This document shows positions 1 to 9,078 of a DNA stretch of 10,537 nt, piece by piece (positions within the stretch are counted from its first letter, which is position 1; each line of letters begins with the position of its first letter). Made by a program: the position numbers and the translations under genes. The stretch lies in the NCBI GenBank assembly GCA_004151065.3, contig NWUY0303885046.1, positions 1 through 10,537 on the forward strand, written 5' to 3'. The notes below the pieces were generated by a model that made no database searches, was not told the origin of the DNA, and was given only the letters and a program-made list of their open reading frames with translations. The DNA comes from Larix sibirica. Taxonomy: Eukaryota > Streptophyta > Pinopsida > Pinales > Pinaceae.

Positions 1-58
1 TGAATTCTTGAAAACCTACATATTTGATAATTGAGTAATAATAGATGTAACATACAAA

Positions 59-246
59 TGTTGGCCCGCTTTTTATAATAGCTTGGCCATTTATTATTGA
101 GGGGACGCATCCTCTCATTATAATTAGTTATTAATATTTTTAATTGTTATTAATATTTATGTGTTATTAATTATTCGTTACACAGAGTAGTTTTGATTCA
201 GTGTGAAATTACTCTCATAGGAAGCAGTGGGGTCTATCTTACTACA
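59..246 (+). repeat. Putative 5' LTR
   Basis: The 3' edge is well supported: sequence ending ...CTTACTACA at 246 is followed by a short spacer and the primer binding site, and 186-246 is repeated at 2850-2910. The start at 59 is chosen only because it reads TGTTGG, and the other end of the element also has a TGTTGG at 2650. Positions 90-185 are very AT-rich and do not align convincingly with the second copy, so the two LTRs have diverged, or one has suffered insertions or deletions. Positions 1-58 hold no recognisable feature. Confidence 0.45.
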
Positions 247-251
247 TTAGA

Positions 252-262
252 TGGTATCAGAG
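252..262 (+). other. Primer binding site, initiator Met tRNA type
   Basis: TGGTATCAGAG matches the plus-strand primer binding site used by many plant LTR retrotransposons, complementary to the 3' end of initiator methionine tRNA. The match runs 11 bases and then breaks (AG where CC is usual). It sits six bases downstream of the CA that ends the first LTR copy, the normal arrangement. This fixes the element's orientation as plus strand. Confidence 0.75.
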
Positions 263-618
263 AGAGTAGAATCCCAAGGATTGGAATGATTCCAGGAGAA
301 GAATGGAGCCAGGTATAATTGTGGTAGAATTGACGCCAGGAGAAGAGGTGGAATGTTGTGAGATAACAGTGATAGAGGAAGGGAAGAATGCATATGATTC
401 CAACAATGGTGGTTTGATGTTGAGTTACCTGAGAAAATGGGTAAAACATGCCTCTAGTATTTGGATTGGGTAGATGTTGTAAAGGGAGATACAACTCCAA
501 TATTGAACAGTGCTGGGTAAAGGTGTTGGGGAATGCAAGGTTGATGAATCTGCAAGTGGAGGTTGCAGATATGCTACAAGCGATGTTGTAGAAAAATAAC
601 TCATTTGGAAGTTTGTAG

Positions 619-957
619 TGTGATAGAGTGCGGGTTATGTGGAACATTGCAACTTGACATGTAGAGGAATTCCTACAGTGGGAGGAAGAACCACAAAGTG
701 GTAATGTTGGTCCAGTGGTAGTGGATGATGTTGCAAGGCTTATGCAACAAATCATGAGGAGTATGGATTCCCTTGAATTGGTTCAATGGAGGAGAAGGTT
801 CACAGCTAAAGTGATCCAAAAGAATGATGTGCAACTACATCCAATGAAGACATAGATGCCAGAGTTTTGTGGAAGTGCATATCCAAAAAGACCAATGGAA
901 TGGGTTGAATACATGGAGTGTTATTTTGGCCTCCATGAAGTTAGAGAAGATCAATGA
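619..957 (+). pseudogene. Gag-like fragment of the LTR element, interrupted by stops
   Basis: One frame reads almost continuously across this stretch and resembles the N-terminal half of a plant retrotransposon capsid (gag) protein. The recognisable part starts at 856 with MPEFCGSAYPKRPMEWVEYM, like the family pattern 'PEFdG.ayP..f.eW...vE.yF' of the Retrotrans_gag domain. Before it is a helical, charged segment (about 715-850), as gag proteins usually have. Stops interrupt it: TGA near 658, TAG at 853-855, TGA at 955-957. Downstream the similarity fades and I could not follow the rest of the capsid or a zinc knuckle. Identification is by pattern only; the decay is directly visible. Confidence 0.5.
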
Positions 958-2640
958 GAAGCTATTGAAGATAATGGAGGAAGAGAGAGTAGATTGCAAA
1001 TCTGCTAGAGAAAGAGAAGTACATGCTGCAAAATAAAGCTAAAGGAATTAAACGTTGTTGAAAGGGAATGTGGAGATCAAATCTAGAGGTTCTACATGAA
1101 TAAGAGGAAGTTTGTAGAAGGTATGTTTGAAATTATTTTGAATATGTGAATTTGTGACATAATCACCAATTGAATCATCTTGCATATGAATTGAGTAGGG
1201 TGAAGTGTAACATGTTGAGGATTCCATGTTGTGTAGTTTTGAGCATGAGTGGTTGGCTACACCATAGGCACTTTGTATATTGTATGAAAAAGGGAAGTGG
1301 AATGTACCTATGGGGAAATTGGCTCAATTCAAGATGTGTAGGTAATGCATAATGCATGAATGAGGAGCACACGAGAGGTGCTTGTGGAAGTGAGACAAAT
1401 TTTGCAGTAGTGGCATGAGATGAGTTGCAACATAAGTAAGATGGAAAGTTAAAGAAATTTAAAATTTCCATGAGTTGCATTATTGCAAGTGGATATGTAG
1501 CAATGAGCATGAAGATATCAATGGTGATTCGAAGAAAGAATGTACAACATGAAGATGATGCATTATATTTCTTGTAGAGTTGAAGTGTATAACAAAATGC
1601 AAAGTTAGTGGAGGCAGCGGTGATGAAAGTTGTAGCTGGATATTTGAAGAGCTTACCTCATAAGCATGAGGGCATGCTTTCTTAATAATAACATAGGGAG
1701 TCTGATGCAGGAGAATCAAGGTCATTTTGCAGATGTCAGCTTGAGGATACCCATGATTGCAGTAAAAGCGTGACATACTTGTTCGAGTAGAGATTGAGGT
1801 CAAAGGAACACGAATTGTGGATTCCTAATGAGCAATGAAGCGTTGAAGGAGAAGACAATATGGTAGGAAGTTTCAGATGTATTTGTTGTAGAACCAAGAT
1901 AGGAATTGGAACAATTTCTATAAAAGTGAGTTTGTGGGCATGGATATTTGGCTATGGATCGGTTGTTGTGGATCACATGGAACCATTTTTAGCAGTAGAT
2001 TGCCTGGAACCATACATGGTTGTAGAAATCCCAAGTCACTATTGTGAAACCGAAATTCAAAGAAATCATAGGTTGGTTATAGATATGTAGATCGACATAT
2101 ATCGGTGAAGGTAGAAATAATTAAGCATGTAGTCAAGATGAGAACAAGGGACATGAGTGATAGAATGAGCCATTGAAGGCCAAGTATGATGAATTGCCAC
2201 CCAAAGTATAGGGGAATTAGAACGTTGGGTTTCTACAATACAAATTTGGAGAATGCACTACATAATTGAAGTTGGAAATGAAAGTCCATAGCACCTGAGA
2301 AGATGAAGATGAATAGTCTATTGTAGAAGAATAAATACAATATGCATAGAGGAGAAAAGTAGTATTGGAGGAATACTTAAGAGAGGGATCCAACCAAGGA
2401 TTAAAGAGGTGGAGCACTCGAAGAGGATGCCATGGCTTGCGGCCTAGAAGCAAGTGAACAAGAGAGTGTATTGATCCCGATAGAAACCATAATTGTCTGA
2501 TTTTCCAAGTGCTAAAGAAGGAGTTCCGAGAGACCAATGAGGTGTGTCGATATTCTTGTAATGTATTGTACCAATAATAATATGAGTATATTGGTGTTGC
2601 ATATATATTTGGGTGGATGAATCTTAATGTATAATGTTAT
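958..2640 (+). other. Internal region of the LTR element with no recognisable gene
   Basis: About 1.7 kb with frequent stops in all plus-strand frames. Open stretches occur on both strands (for example 1860-2090 plus and 2217-2537 minus), but none shows a domain I recognise, and the minus-strand ones look like by-products of the C-poor plus strand. It could be a decayed remainder of gag-pol or the non-coding interior of a non-autonomous element. No polypurine tract stands out; AAAGAAGGAG at about 2514-2523 and GAATGAGGGGTTGGG at about 2682-2697 are weak candidates. Confidence 0.4.
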
Positions 2641-2849
2641 TTTAGTTATGTTGGACATCATTGTAGATTGTATCATCGTGATTGAATGAGGGGTTGGGTG
2701 CAGACCTATGTGTAAGATTGTTATGTATATTCCCTTTATTTGGTTGCAAATAAGAAGTGTAGTGGATGTGCAGCTTCTGTAGACATAACCTCCCTATTTT
2801 TGTTTTGCATTGTAGGTTCTTTTATGGTATACGTGACCCAAAATTGCAT

Positions 2850-2910
2850 AGAAGTTTTGATCCACTATGAAATTACTCTCATAGGAAGCGATGGAGTCTA
2901 TCCTACTGCA
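2850..2910 (+). repeat. Second copy of LTR 3' terminus (putative 3' LTR end)
   Basis: This 61-bp segment aligns without gaps to 186-246 with 9 mismatches by my count. It includes a 20-base identical core (AAATTACTCTCATAGGAAGC) and ends CTACTGCA where the other ends TTACTACA. It is the expected right end of the LTR element. The rest of the 3' LTR would lie upstream, possibly from TGTTGG at 2650, but similarity is not visible by eye there. LINE coding similarity begins within about 15 bases of this end. Confidence 0.6.
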
Positions 2911-4200
2911 TCAGACATGCTAGCTTTCAAACAAAGAACTTCACTATCAACCATTGCCTCACACTTAAATACATACTAGAAAATAATTTACACAACAAAG
3001 ACAAAAACCTATGGTGTTGTTTTGTTGATTTTATAAAGGGCTTTAACATCATCTCAAGAGAAGCTATGGTAGGCGTTGATGGAAATGGGGGCCTTGAATG
3101 ATACTGAGGTGAAACATTTTTGCCCCGTATGCACTAAAGTTAAACTATTCATTTTTTACATAGATAAGCTATATGATTGGATAAGAAAGAAGGTTGGGAG
3201 GGTGAAAATAGAGAGTTTATTATCGAGAGATTGTTGTATGCAAATGGTGTAACACTAATAGTTGGGACACTACACAATCTACATGGTCACTTAGAGGCCT
3301 TATAGTCCCTTTTTCACAAAGGTTGGAATGAATTTAATGAACACAAGTAAAAACTAAGATAATAATATTTTTGGTGAAAAATAACAAAAACAACCACAAA
3401 TTGACTCTGAAGGTGAGCCATTAGAGATACCCAAAAACTTAAATATTTGGGATTAGTTTTTAAAGACAATGTAAGGGGGGACACATGCACAAGAAAAACA
3501 CTACAAGGAGGGTGGCCATCATTCTTCTTGTTGCAAAATAGATACAAGACAATAGGGTTTGGGATTGGAAAACATCATGCTCCTCTTCCATAGATTCATA
3601 ACCCAATACACTTTATGGATGTGAAGTATGGGGACCTAGTCTATCCATAAACATATGGAATTGGGTTGAGTAAGTGCAAAAACACATAAAAACAAGTTGT
3701 CTAAGAGTAAAAAATAACACCTTTAATGAGATATTCCTAGATGAAACATGAATATACCCAATAGAAATAGAAGCAATAATAAAACTTATTATATACAAAG
3801 AAAAAATGGTGGCCATGGACAACAATGAGATTCTTATTAAAATAGCCAAGATGCGATGAAAGGAGGAATAAAACATGGAGCAAACAATGCATAAATGTTT
3901 GAATAGTAGGATATATAACAAGAGAGGTACACAATAAATAAGAAGGCATTGAAAAGTGACGCACAACAATTCTACATGAAGGGAATATAGAAAATATACC
4001 AAAAGAAAACAATAACCCGACACAAAAAAATTAAATTTCATACAGAAGGAGATAAAACTGCAAAACAACTTGAAGCTTAAAATCTCATGGTGTAAAAAAT
4101 AAGTATTAGCACAACTAAGGATCGACTCACACAGGTTGAGATGAGAAGAAGTAATATGGGAACAACCCAAGGAGCGATGGCCATGTTGAGTGAGGATGCC
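2911..4200 (+). pseudogene. LINE (non-LTR retrotransposon) reverse transcriptase remnant
   Basis: Translating the plus strand across frame shifts gives the order of blocks of a plant LINE ORF2. FKQR.SLSTI and then HCLTLKYILENNLHNKDKNL (about 2923-3010) match the region before RT motif A. CCFVDFIKGFN (about 3012-3045) is motif A. RLLYANGVTLI (about 3228-3260) corresponds to the YADD catalytic box, here changed to YANG at 3237-3248. TSKTKIIIF and KYLG (about 3345-3450) follow, then GGWPSFFLLQNRYK (about 3510-3550). The C-terminal block contains LYGCEVWG (3611-3634) and VQKHIKTSCLRVKNNTFNEI. A later segment reads IAQLRIDSHRLR-stop and then WEQPKERW (to about 4178). There are at least six frame changes and many stops, so the element is dead. 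The upstream part of ORF2 is absent; the LTR element lies directly beside it. No LINE 3' UTR or poly(A) tail is seen. Confidence 0.8.
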
Positions 4201-4215
4201 ATGTTGAATGAGGAT
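4180..4215 (+). repeat. 18-bp tandem duplication at the LINE/gypsy junction
   Basis: GCCATGTTGAGTGAGGAT at 4180-4197 is followed directly by GCCATGTTGAATGAGGAT at 4198-4215, one mismatch. On the minus strand it falls in the RNase H start of the gypsy fragment and doubles an ILIQHG-like block in frame. It sits where readable LINE similarity ends and readable gypsy similarity begins. Confidence 0.85.
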
Positions 4216-6075
4216 AGTTCCCATGGCATAATCAAATGTATCTACTTATATCTTCAAGGGGATGAGATAGATATGAAAGTACCAAGACATGCAATACATA
4301 TTTTCTACTTCACTTGGTCAAAGGATTGTTTTCGCATCTTGGTCCAAGATAATACTTGTTTCTTCAAATTCCCTATCAATCACTAGTTGAGTGGTCACAT
4401 TAGGTATGATAGCCATGGACAAAACCTTTATAAAAGTTCACCATACCAAGAAGCCAACTCAAGTTTCTTGGGTTGTGACCAATTTTGTATAATGTCCAAT
4501 TGTTAAGGATATAACTCCCTATCTATGAATTATGAATCTGAGGTAGTGAATGGATGCCATTGCAAATGAACATTTGGATAAATTTATCTACAACTTATGC
4601 CTTTGGAGTGTTTGCAATGCTTTATTAACCTATTGAAGGTGTTCATGTCATGAATTAGTGAAAATTAGGAAGTCATCAATGTATGCTACTAGTAGATGAT
4701 TCAAGAAAGATTTGAACACATCATTCATCAATCTCGTAAATGCCATTGGGGCATTTGTATGACCAAAAGGAACCAATAACCACTCAAACATCACTTCTAT
4801 ATATTTGAATGTGATCATCCAAACATATTTAGGGTGTATTGGAACCTGATGAGATTCGAGCTTGAGAACAATATTAACTAAGTACTGAGCTCCCTTAAGT
4901 TGATGGAAGAGATAAACAATATGAGTTAGTGGGTATTGGCTCTTCACTATTATCTTGTTAAAAACTCTATATTCTATACAAATATGCAATGTATCATCTT
5001 GCTTTGGAACTAATATGCCATAACAGGAAGAACTTGGTCTAATCTTTCCAATTCCCATGAGCTATTGTATATGTTGGTGAATTTCGTCATTCTCCCATAA
5101 ATATTCACAATACAATGGACCATTGGGAAATGATGATCCCGAAATGAGGTCGATTCCATGTTGCAATGAGCAATGCAATGGTACTCATTTTGGGTCCTCA
5201 AGTAGGTAATTGTACTACGCGTCCTCAAATAGGTAATTGTACTACTTCAAGATTGCAACAATTTGTAGTTGTTGTTGAGCATCTCATTCACTTTTATTTT
5301 GTAGTGTTAATTGACATGTGCCAATGGAAACTAATTTCCTTACTGGTCTAGCTATGAGGCAAACACATTTATGAGATTGAGAAATTGTCTTCCTAGCCTA
5401 CTTGGTTGGATTGAATTTCATCATTAGGAATGGAGAGGATTTTGGGATAATGAATGTAGAACTTGCAACTTGTACATGTTATTTTATGGTTTGGACTCAT
5501 ACTTCCCATGTTAATCCCAAATACGGGGTTTTCCAAGGATGGCATCAAATACTTACAATGATTCAACATCCGATACGACCTCATCCTATAATGTCTTGAT
5601 AATATATGACAATGCATTGTTTATTGACCAAAATTTCCTCCCCTTTTTGCATTCATTTGAGGGGACAAGGTTGAGGCTAGTTAACAACTTTAAGTTTCAA
5701 TATTCATGTTTCCACTATCAATGTTAATGTGCACAACTTGTATTTTTACCAAAAACCTATTAAGAAACAACCTCTCCCATTCTTCTTTGTATTTTGGTGT
5801 TGAGGCAAGTAGTTATTGTACTTTCTCTATCATGATAAAGGGTTGCATGGTTGTGACATGCTCAAGAAAAATATTATGGGCTTGTAGCAATGGTGTTGTG
5901 ATTTTTTCATTGGTATTAGCTACATGACATGCTGGAAGTTCATGATTAGTATCAATGTTCTTACCCATTTCCACGACCATGGTTAACTTATGCATTCTTA
6001 ATTGTTCCTTCAAGTGAGTTCATGTTGATGGTGATCACAACATGTTTCTAAGGTGACCTTTTTGGAACCAATGGT
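4200..6075 (-). pseudogene. Ty3/gypsy-type gag-pol remnant: zinc knuckle, protease, RT, start of RNase H
   Basis: Read 5' to 3' on the minus strand, the domain order is that of a Ty3/gypsy retrotransposon. Near 6073-6041, HWFQKGHLRNM is a degenerate CCHC knuckle. IDSG (5722-5711) is the aspartic protease active site, followed by VNKQC (5628-5614) and LGKP (5537-5526). HGIDLISGSSFPNGP (about 5166-5122) opens the RT. IRPSSS (about 5045-5028), VKSQYPL, LKGAQYLV, FGHTNAP and intact YIDD (4683-4672) follow. The open stretch 4648-5058 covers the best-kept 136 residues. After the TGA at 4650-4648 (a Trp codon in the family), similarity continues through CSF.M.SI.YL, a frame change, LLGMVNFYKGF (about 4454-4413), and DTFDYAMGTILIQHG at the RNase H start (about 4240-4200). 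The normal 'DL.SGYHQI' has become VLKLESHQV. Integrase and LTRs are not present in the window. Confidence 0.85.
5194..5247. repeat. 27-bp tandem duplication inside the gypsy remnant
   Basis: GTCCTCAAGTAGGTAATTGT... (5194-5220) is followed directly by GTCCTCAAATAGGTAATTGT... (5221-5247); the first 25 bases differ at one position and the last two bases differ. On the minus strand this is an in-frame nine-codon duplication (YNYLFEDA / YNYLLEDP) just before the RT, so it probably arose by slippage. The near identity suggests it is younger than most of the decay around it. Confidence 0.85.
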
Positions 6076-7453
6076 AGATTAAGGACCTTGCTTCTAGCAC
6101 TTGCACTGAATTACAAGGAAAATCTTTATAATAATATCCTCAACAGGGGTATAAACATATGATTCATACATTGTATTATCTCCTTAATATTTTATATGAT
6201 TCCCTTTAAAAAGGATAGGGATTGAATATAAAGGTAGAACTTAATTAATTCAACTCTGTGTTATTATCACTGAGTAAACCAAACATCACTTCACTCATGG
6301 TTGACCTGTGTTGCCACCTATCGGGTTGCATGATGCACAATTGTAGTTGGTGGGTTTGTAGAGGGATGGAATCCACAACCATAAAGCATATCACAACTTG
6401 GAAAATGAATTTTGCCACTAGAGAGGGTATTATAGGAGTTGCACACTTCCATTTGGAATGTGTAGAGGTTGCACTTATTTAGATGTGAGGTGTGATGTTG
6501 ATCACCTTGATCTTATCAAACAATGTATTGACTATGATGGTTCTTTAGTTCTTCGTGTTGTTTTTTTCTCCCTCCTTGAATATGAACAAAACAATGAATT
6601 TTATCCATCTCCTCAGGAACCCCTCTTTGACCAACTTAGTGAGAAGGTTTACAATGTGTTAGTAGAGGGATTCCTTTCTTTATTTATGACATTATGATTG
6701 TAGCCTTTAATGTTTTTTTCTTCTTTTGAAACTATCCTTTTAATATGCCCTTACCCAAGATTATTGAATAATGTAGCAAATATTCTCCAAAGTTTGTTAT
6801 AATTTAACAACATAAAAAACTTAAAAATTCCATTCAAAAACTCTGATTAATTATTTCACAAACTAAATTCATTATAAAAGGATCAAAATCTTAAAAATAT
6901 AATTCCCATATACACAAAACTTCTTCGATTAAATTATTGTAAGACTTAAATGATGCTTGAATTTATAATGTAAAATTTATTAAAACATAATTTTGTTACG
7001 GGATTAATTTACTCTCCTCGTGCACATCATGCGAGTGTCAACCATAAAAGTAAAAGCATAAAAAGTTGCCATGATTTTCGAGCAATTACGAACAGGCATT
7101 TATTCTTTTTGTAATTTCAGAATGAGGAACTAAATCCATGAAGGCGGTTTTAAGTTACTGTACATCTTCAAGTTTTCCTAGGTTACATTATTAGTTGTCT
7201 CACTTTTTAAAAGTTCAGCTAGATACTATAAAGTTACCTTCATTATATCACATACTTTTGCAATGGTTTTAAAGGTTTTTCAATCTATGGTTTTGTTCTT
7301 CCTAAGTACAATAATATCTTAGATTTTGCTTGCTTCTAATGATGGAAGTGAAGTGGGACATTGTCCTTCTAATGTATTAAAAAGGCATGGGATTTGACAA
7401 CACATTTTACATTTTTCTTGCAATTAGTGTTTACTCATTAACATGACTTGACT

Positions 7454-7471
7454 CACACCTTTTGAGGTGTG
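7454..7471. repeat. Perfect 7-bp inverted repeat with 4-base loop
   Basis: CACACCT (7454-7460), TTTG loop, AGGTGTG (7465-7471), followed by GGGGTGAATTGG. The stem is perfect and unusually GC-rich for this AT-rich stretch. It could be a remnant of a mobile-element end, a protein-binding palindrome or chance. No function is claimed. Confidence 0.6.
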
Positions 7472-7596
7472 GGGGTGAATTGGATGCATGAGGAGCCACC
7501 CTGAATGTTCAATTTAAACCTTATATCATCATTACAAAATTGTATCAACAAGAACCTTGAATATATCATTCTTGGTCGGATGAAGGGGCTGTAATT

Positions 7597-7617
7597 TAAC
7601 GGGTATTTTGCCCGTTA
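7597..7617. repeat. Perfect 7-bp inverted repeat with 7-base loop
   Basis: TAACGGG (7597-7603), TATTTTG loop, CCCGTTA (7611-7617). The arms are perfect complements. It contains AACGG, the core of plant MYB/MSA-type sites, in both orientations, but it is over 1.7 kb from the gene start, so a regulatory role is only a possibility. Confidence 0.55.
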
Positions 7618-8266
7618 TGAGCCATTTTACCAGTTAAATACATTCTATATTTCATATTAAACATAAAAAACAAAAAAAACAATAAAACATTTATATTTAA
7701 TGTCAAAACCATATTTTTTAAGGATAAGATTTTGGTAAAGATTTTTACCAAATTCCTGCCCTAAACGAACTCTCTCAATTGAAAATATAAAATAATTCCT
7801 AAGTATACGTTGCGTTATAAATAAAAGAAATCATAAAGTTTTAAATATAATTTCTCACATTGTTGTTTCTGTGAAAGATATTTAAAAATCCCCAATTCTC
7901 GGAATTTGACTGGTTTCTAACCTATCTAAATCTAAGCTTGTACGATTGATCATGAAGAATCATATACTTGAAACACAAGTCTCTAACGATCGAATTGACA
8001 TTCCATGGAATGTGAGGGAAGCTGACAAAAAAAACCACAGCAAAATCCGGCTTTCTTAATGTTTAGATAAAGCAAAGTCAAAGGGCTGGTGAACAAAAAA
8101 TTTATTCCTACAAATTCCGTTTTCTCATTCATTTATGCTTAAATTTAGGGAATTTAAAAGTCTACACATTTTGAATTCATGAACGGTTAGACCGGTAAAA
8201 TTTTCAGTAGTTAGCTTGCGGAGAAATCGTGAAGAAGTGGCCATTGAGGGCTTACCAACCACTCTG

Positions 8267-8283
8267 AACCCTAATTTTAGGGT
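8267..8283. promoter_or_regulatory. Inverted telo-box-like motif pair
   Basis: AACCCTAA (8267-8274) faces TTAGGGT (8277-8283), giving a perfect ACCCTAA-TT-TTAGGGT palindrome. AAACCCTAA telo-boxes are known promoter elements in plants and match the plant telomere repeat. It lies about 340 bp upstream of the best TATA candidate and about 1.1 kb upstream of the IQD start codon. A promoter role is inferred; it could equally be a relic of telomere-like repair. Confidence 0.35.
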
Positions 8284-8591
8284 GTCAAAACTAATAAAAC
8301 TAATAATCATAATGGTAAAATAGTATTAAAAAAATTTCAAGATGCCCATGATATATCAGACAAGTTGCGTTCATCCCCCACGGTGTTGGACTCTGGTTTG
8401 CCAGAAGACGTATATCGTAATAATCATTTGAAGAGGAGCAGTCCACATCAGAAGATTATCAAGAAAAGATAAAAAAAGCATTATAAATTTCCTTTGGTCG
8501 GTTCAAGGTTTGAACTTCGAAGACTTCAAACAGTTGGGCTTCCATGGGAGAAAACACTTTCTTTCACATGTAAAATCCGAACTTGCGGGGA

Positions 8592-8598
8592 ACGTCAT
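8592..8598. promoter_or_regulatory. ACGT-core element (ACGTCAT)
   Basis: ACGTCAT contains TGACGT on the opposite strand, the core bound by plant bZIP (TGA/as-1 type) factors. It is 27 bases upstream of the TATA candidate, a plausible promoter position. A related CACGTCA lies at 8778-8784. Seven-base matches are common by chance, so this is weak on its own. Confidence 0.3.
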
Positions 8599-8624
8599 TT
8601 GGAAATTGTTTTTAACCCTCGTAT

Positions 8625-8632
8625 TATAAAAT
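8625..8632 (+). promoter_or_regulatory. Candidate TATA box for the IQD gene
   Basis: TATAAAAT lies in the last AT-rich patch before the sequence becomes richer in C and T (about 8640-8820), as plant leaders often are. It predicts transcription starting near 8655-8665 and a leader of roughly 450-690 bases depending on splicing. TATAAAT at 8482-8488 is an alternative with a longer leader. Confidence 0.4.
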
Positions 8633-9058
8633 TGGGCAATCCCAATCCCATCCGCTTGCATGGATCTGACCTCGTGATTTGCCTGCTATGCTTCTTCTTG
8701 TTATGTGTGTGCGTCTCGACTCTCCCATCTCCTTCTGAGAAATGGGTACACCGTCCTAAGTCCTTTTCTCTGCACCACACGTCATAGACTAAACCTCCTT
8801 CAGTCAAAAGACCATTTCTCGTGTGTAACTCGAGGTCATGTGGGCGATCTTCCACTTTGGTTTTTGAGAGTTCTGACATGCTGAAGTGCTGGTTTCCACA
8901 TTTGGGTTGACTTCCATTAATCCTAGATCTTGCTCAAAAGGTTAATTTACTTCAAATGAGCTGTTCGGACACTGGAGTTTCGGAAAATTCAGAGCTCTGA
9001 TCGGATTTGCAGGATACCCAATTGCTGTTTTGCAGAGAAACCGGGGCTGAATCAGACA

Positions 9059-9073
9059 ATGAGAGTTCTGTAA
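9059..9073 (+). other. Short upstream ORF (4 codons) in the presumed leader
   Basis: ATG AGA GTT CTG TAA ends six bases before the candidate leader intron. Another short one, ATG at 8878 to TGA at 8910 (10 codons), lies upstream. If the leader starts near the TATA candidate, both would be met by ribosomes before the main start codon at 9346 and could reduce its translation. This is inference from position; conservation was not testable. Confidence 0.3.
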
Positions 9074-9078
9074 TACAG

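Larger units (their letters stand above)
59..2910 (+). mobile_element. Degenerate LTR retrotransposon, plus strand, no recognisable pol
   Basis: An old LTR retrotransposon is inferred from three signs in the right order. A 61-bp sequence occurs at 186-246 and again at 2850-2910 (about 85 percent identical, both ending in CA). A tRNA primer binding site lies six bases after the first copy. A gag-like reading frame follows. Nothing resembling protease, reverse transcriptase or integrase is readable between about 960 and 2550 on either strand, so this may be a non-autonomous or internally deleted element. The internal part is clearly richer in G than C on the plus strand (18 G and 5 C in 361-420), consistent with one continuous element in this orientation. 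The 5' boundary at 59 (TGTTGG) is a guess. No target-site duplication is evident. Confidence 0.6.
6076..8260. other. AT-rich stretch without a recognisable gene
   Basis: No domain, RNA gene or repeat family could be identified. From 6076 to about 6700 there is moderate complexity. One plus-strand open frame (6458-6697, 79 codons, containing a DVDHLDLIKQCIDYDGSLVL-like run) has no family I know, and a minus-strand frame around 6390-6245 is open without a start. Either could be part of the 5' end of the gypsy element or chance. From 6700 to 8260 the sequence is strongly AT-rich with many homopolymer runs and stops in every frame, typical of intergenic plant DNA. Two perfect short hairpins are listed separately. 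Confidence 0.6.

Noticed and set aside
234-755. 173-codon open frame on the minus strand
   Set aside because: It lies antisense to the primer binding site and gag region of the LTR element. Its Cys/Ser/Thr/Leu-rich composition simply reflects the G-rich, C-poor plus strand, and it shows no domain.
1175-1803. Two overlapping minus-strand open frames (1175-1510 and 1480-1803)
   Set aside because: They are antisense to the LTR element interior with the same skewed composition. They contain no recognisable motif and give no sign of splicing.
3613-4224. 203-codon minus-strand open frame that looks like a multi-pass membrane protein
   Set aside because: Its first 15 or so residues are the start of gypsy RNase H. 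The rest is antisense of the A-rich LINE remnant, which gives Phe/Leu/Ile/Ser-rich pseudo-membrane sequence.
4141-4386. 81-codon plus-strand open frame
   Set aside because: It straddles the LINE/gypsy join, and most of it is antisense to gypsy RNase H coding sequence.
5393-6013. Several short open frames on both strands
   Set aside because: The minus-strand ones are pieces of the broken gypsy protease and gag region and are included in that feature. The plus-strand ones are their shadows.
8494-8787. 97-codon plus-strand open frame with a hydrophobic Leu/Cys stretch
   Set aside because: It spans the TATA candidate and presumed leader, has no known domain, and its hydrophobic run comes from a CT-rich leader. 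The overlapping minus-strand frame 8595-8879 is rejected for the same reason.
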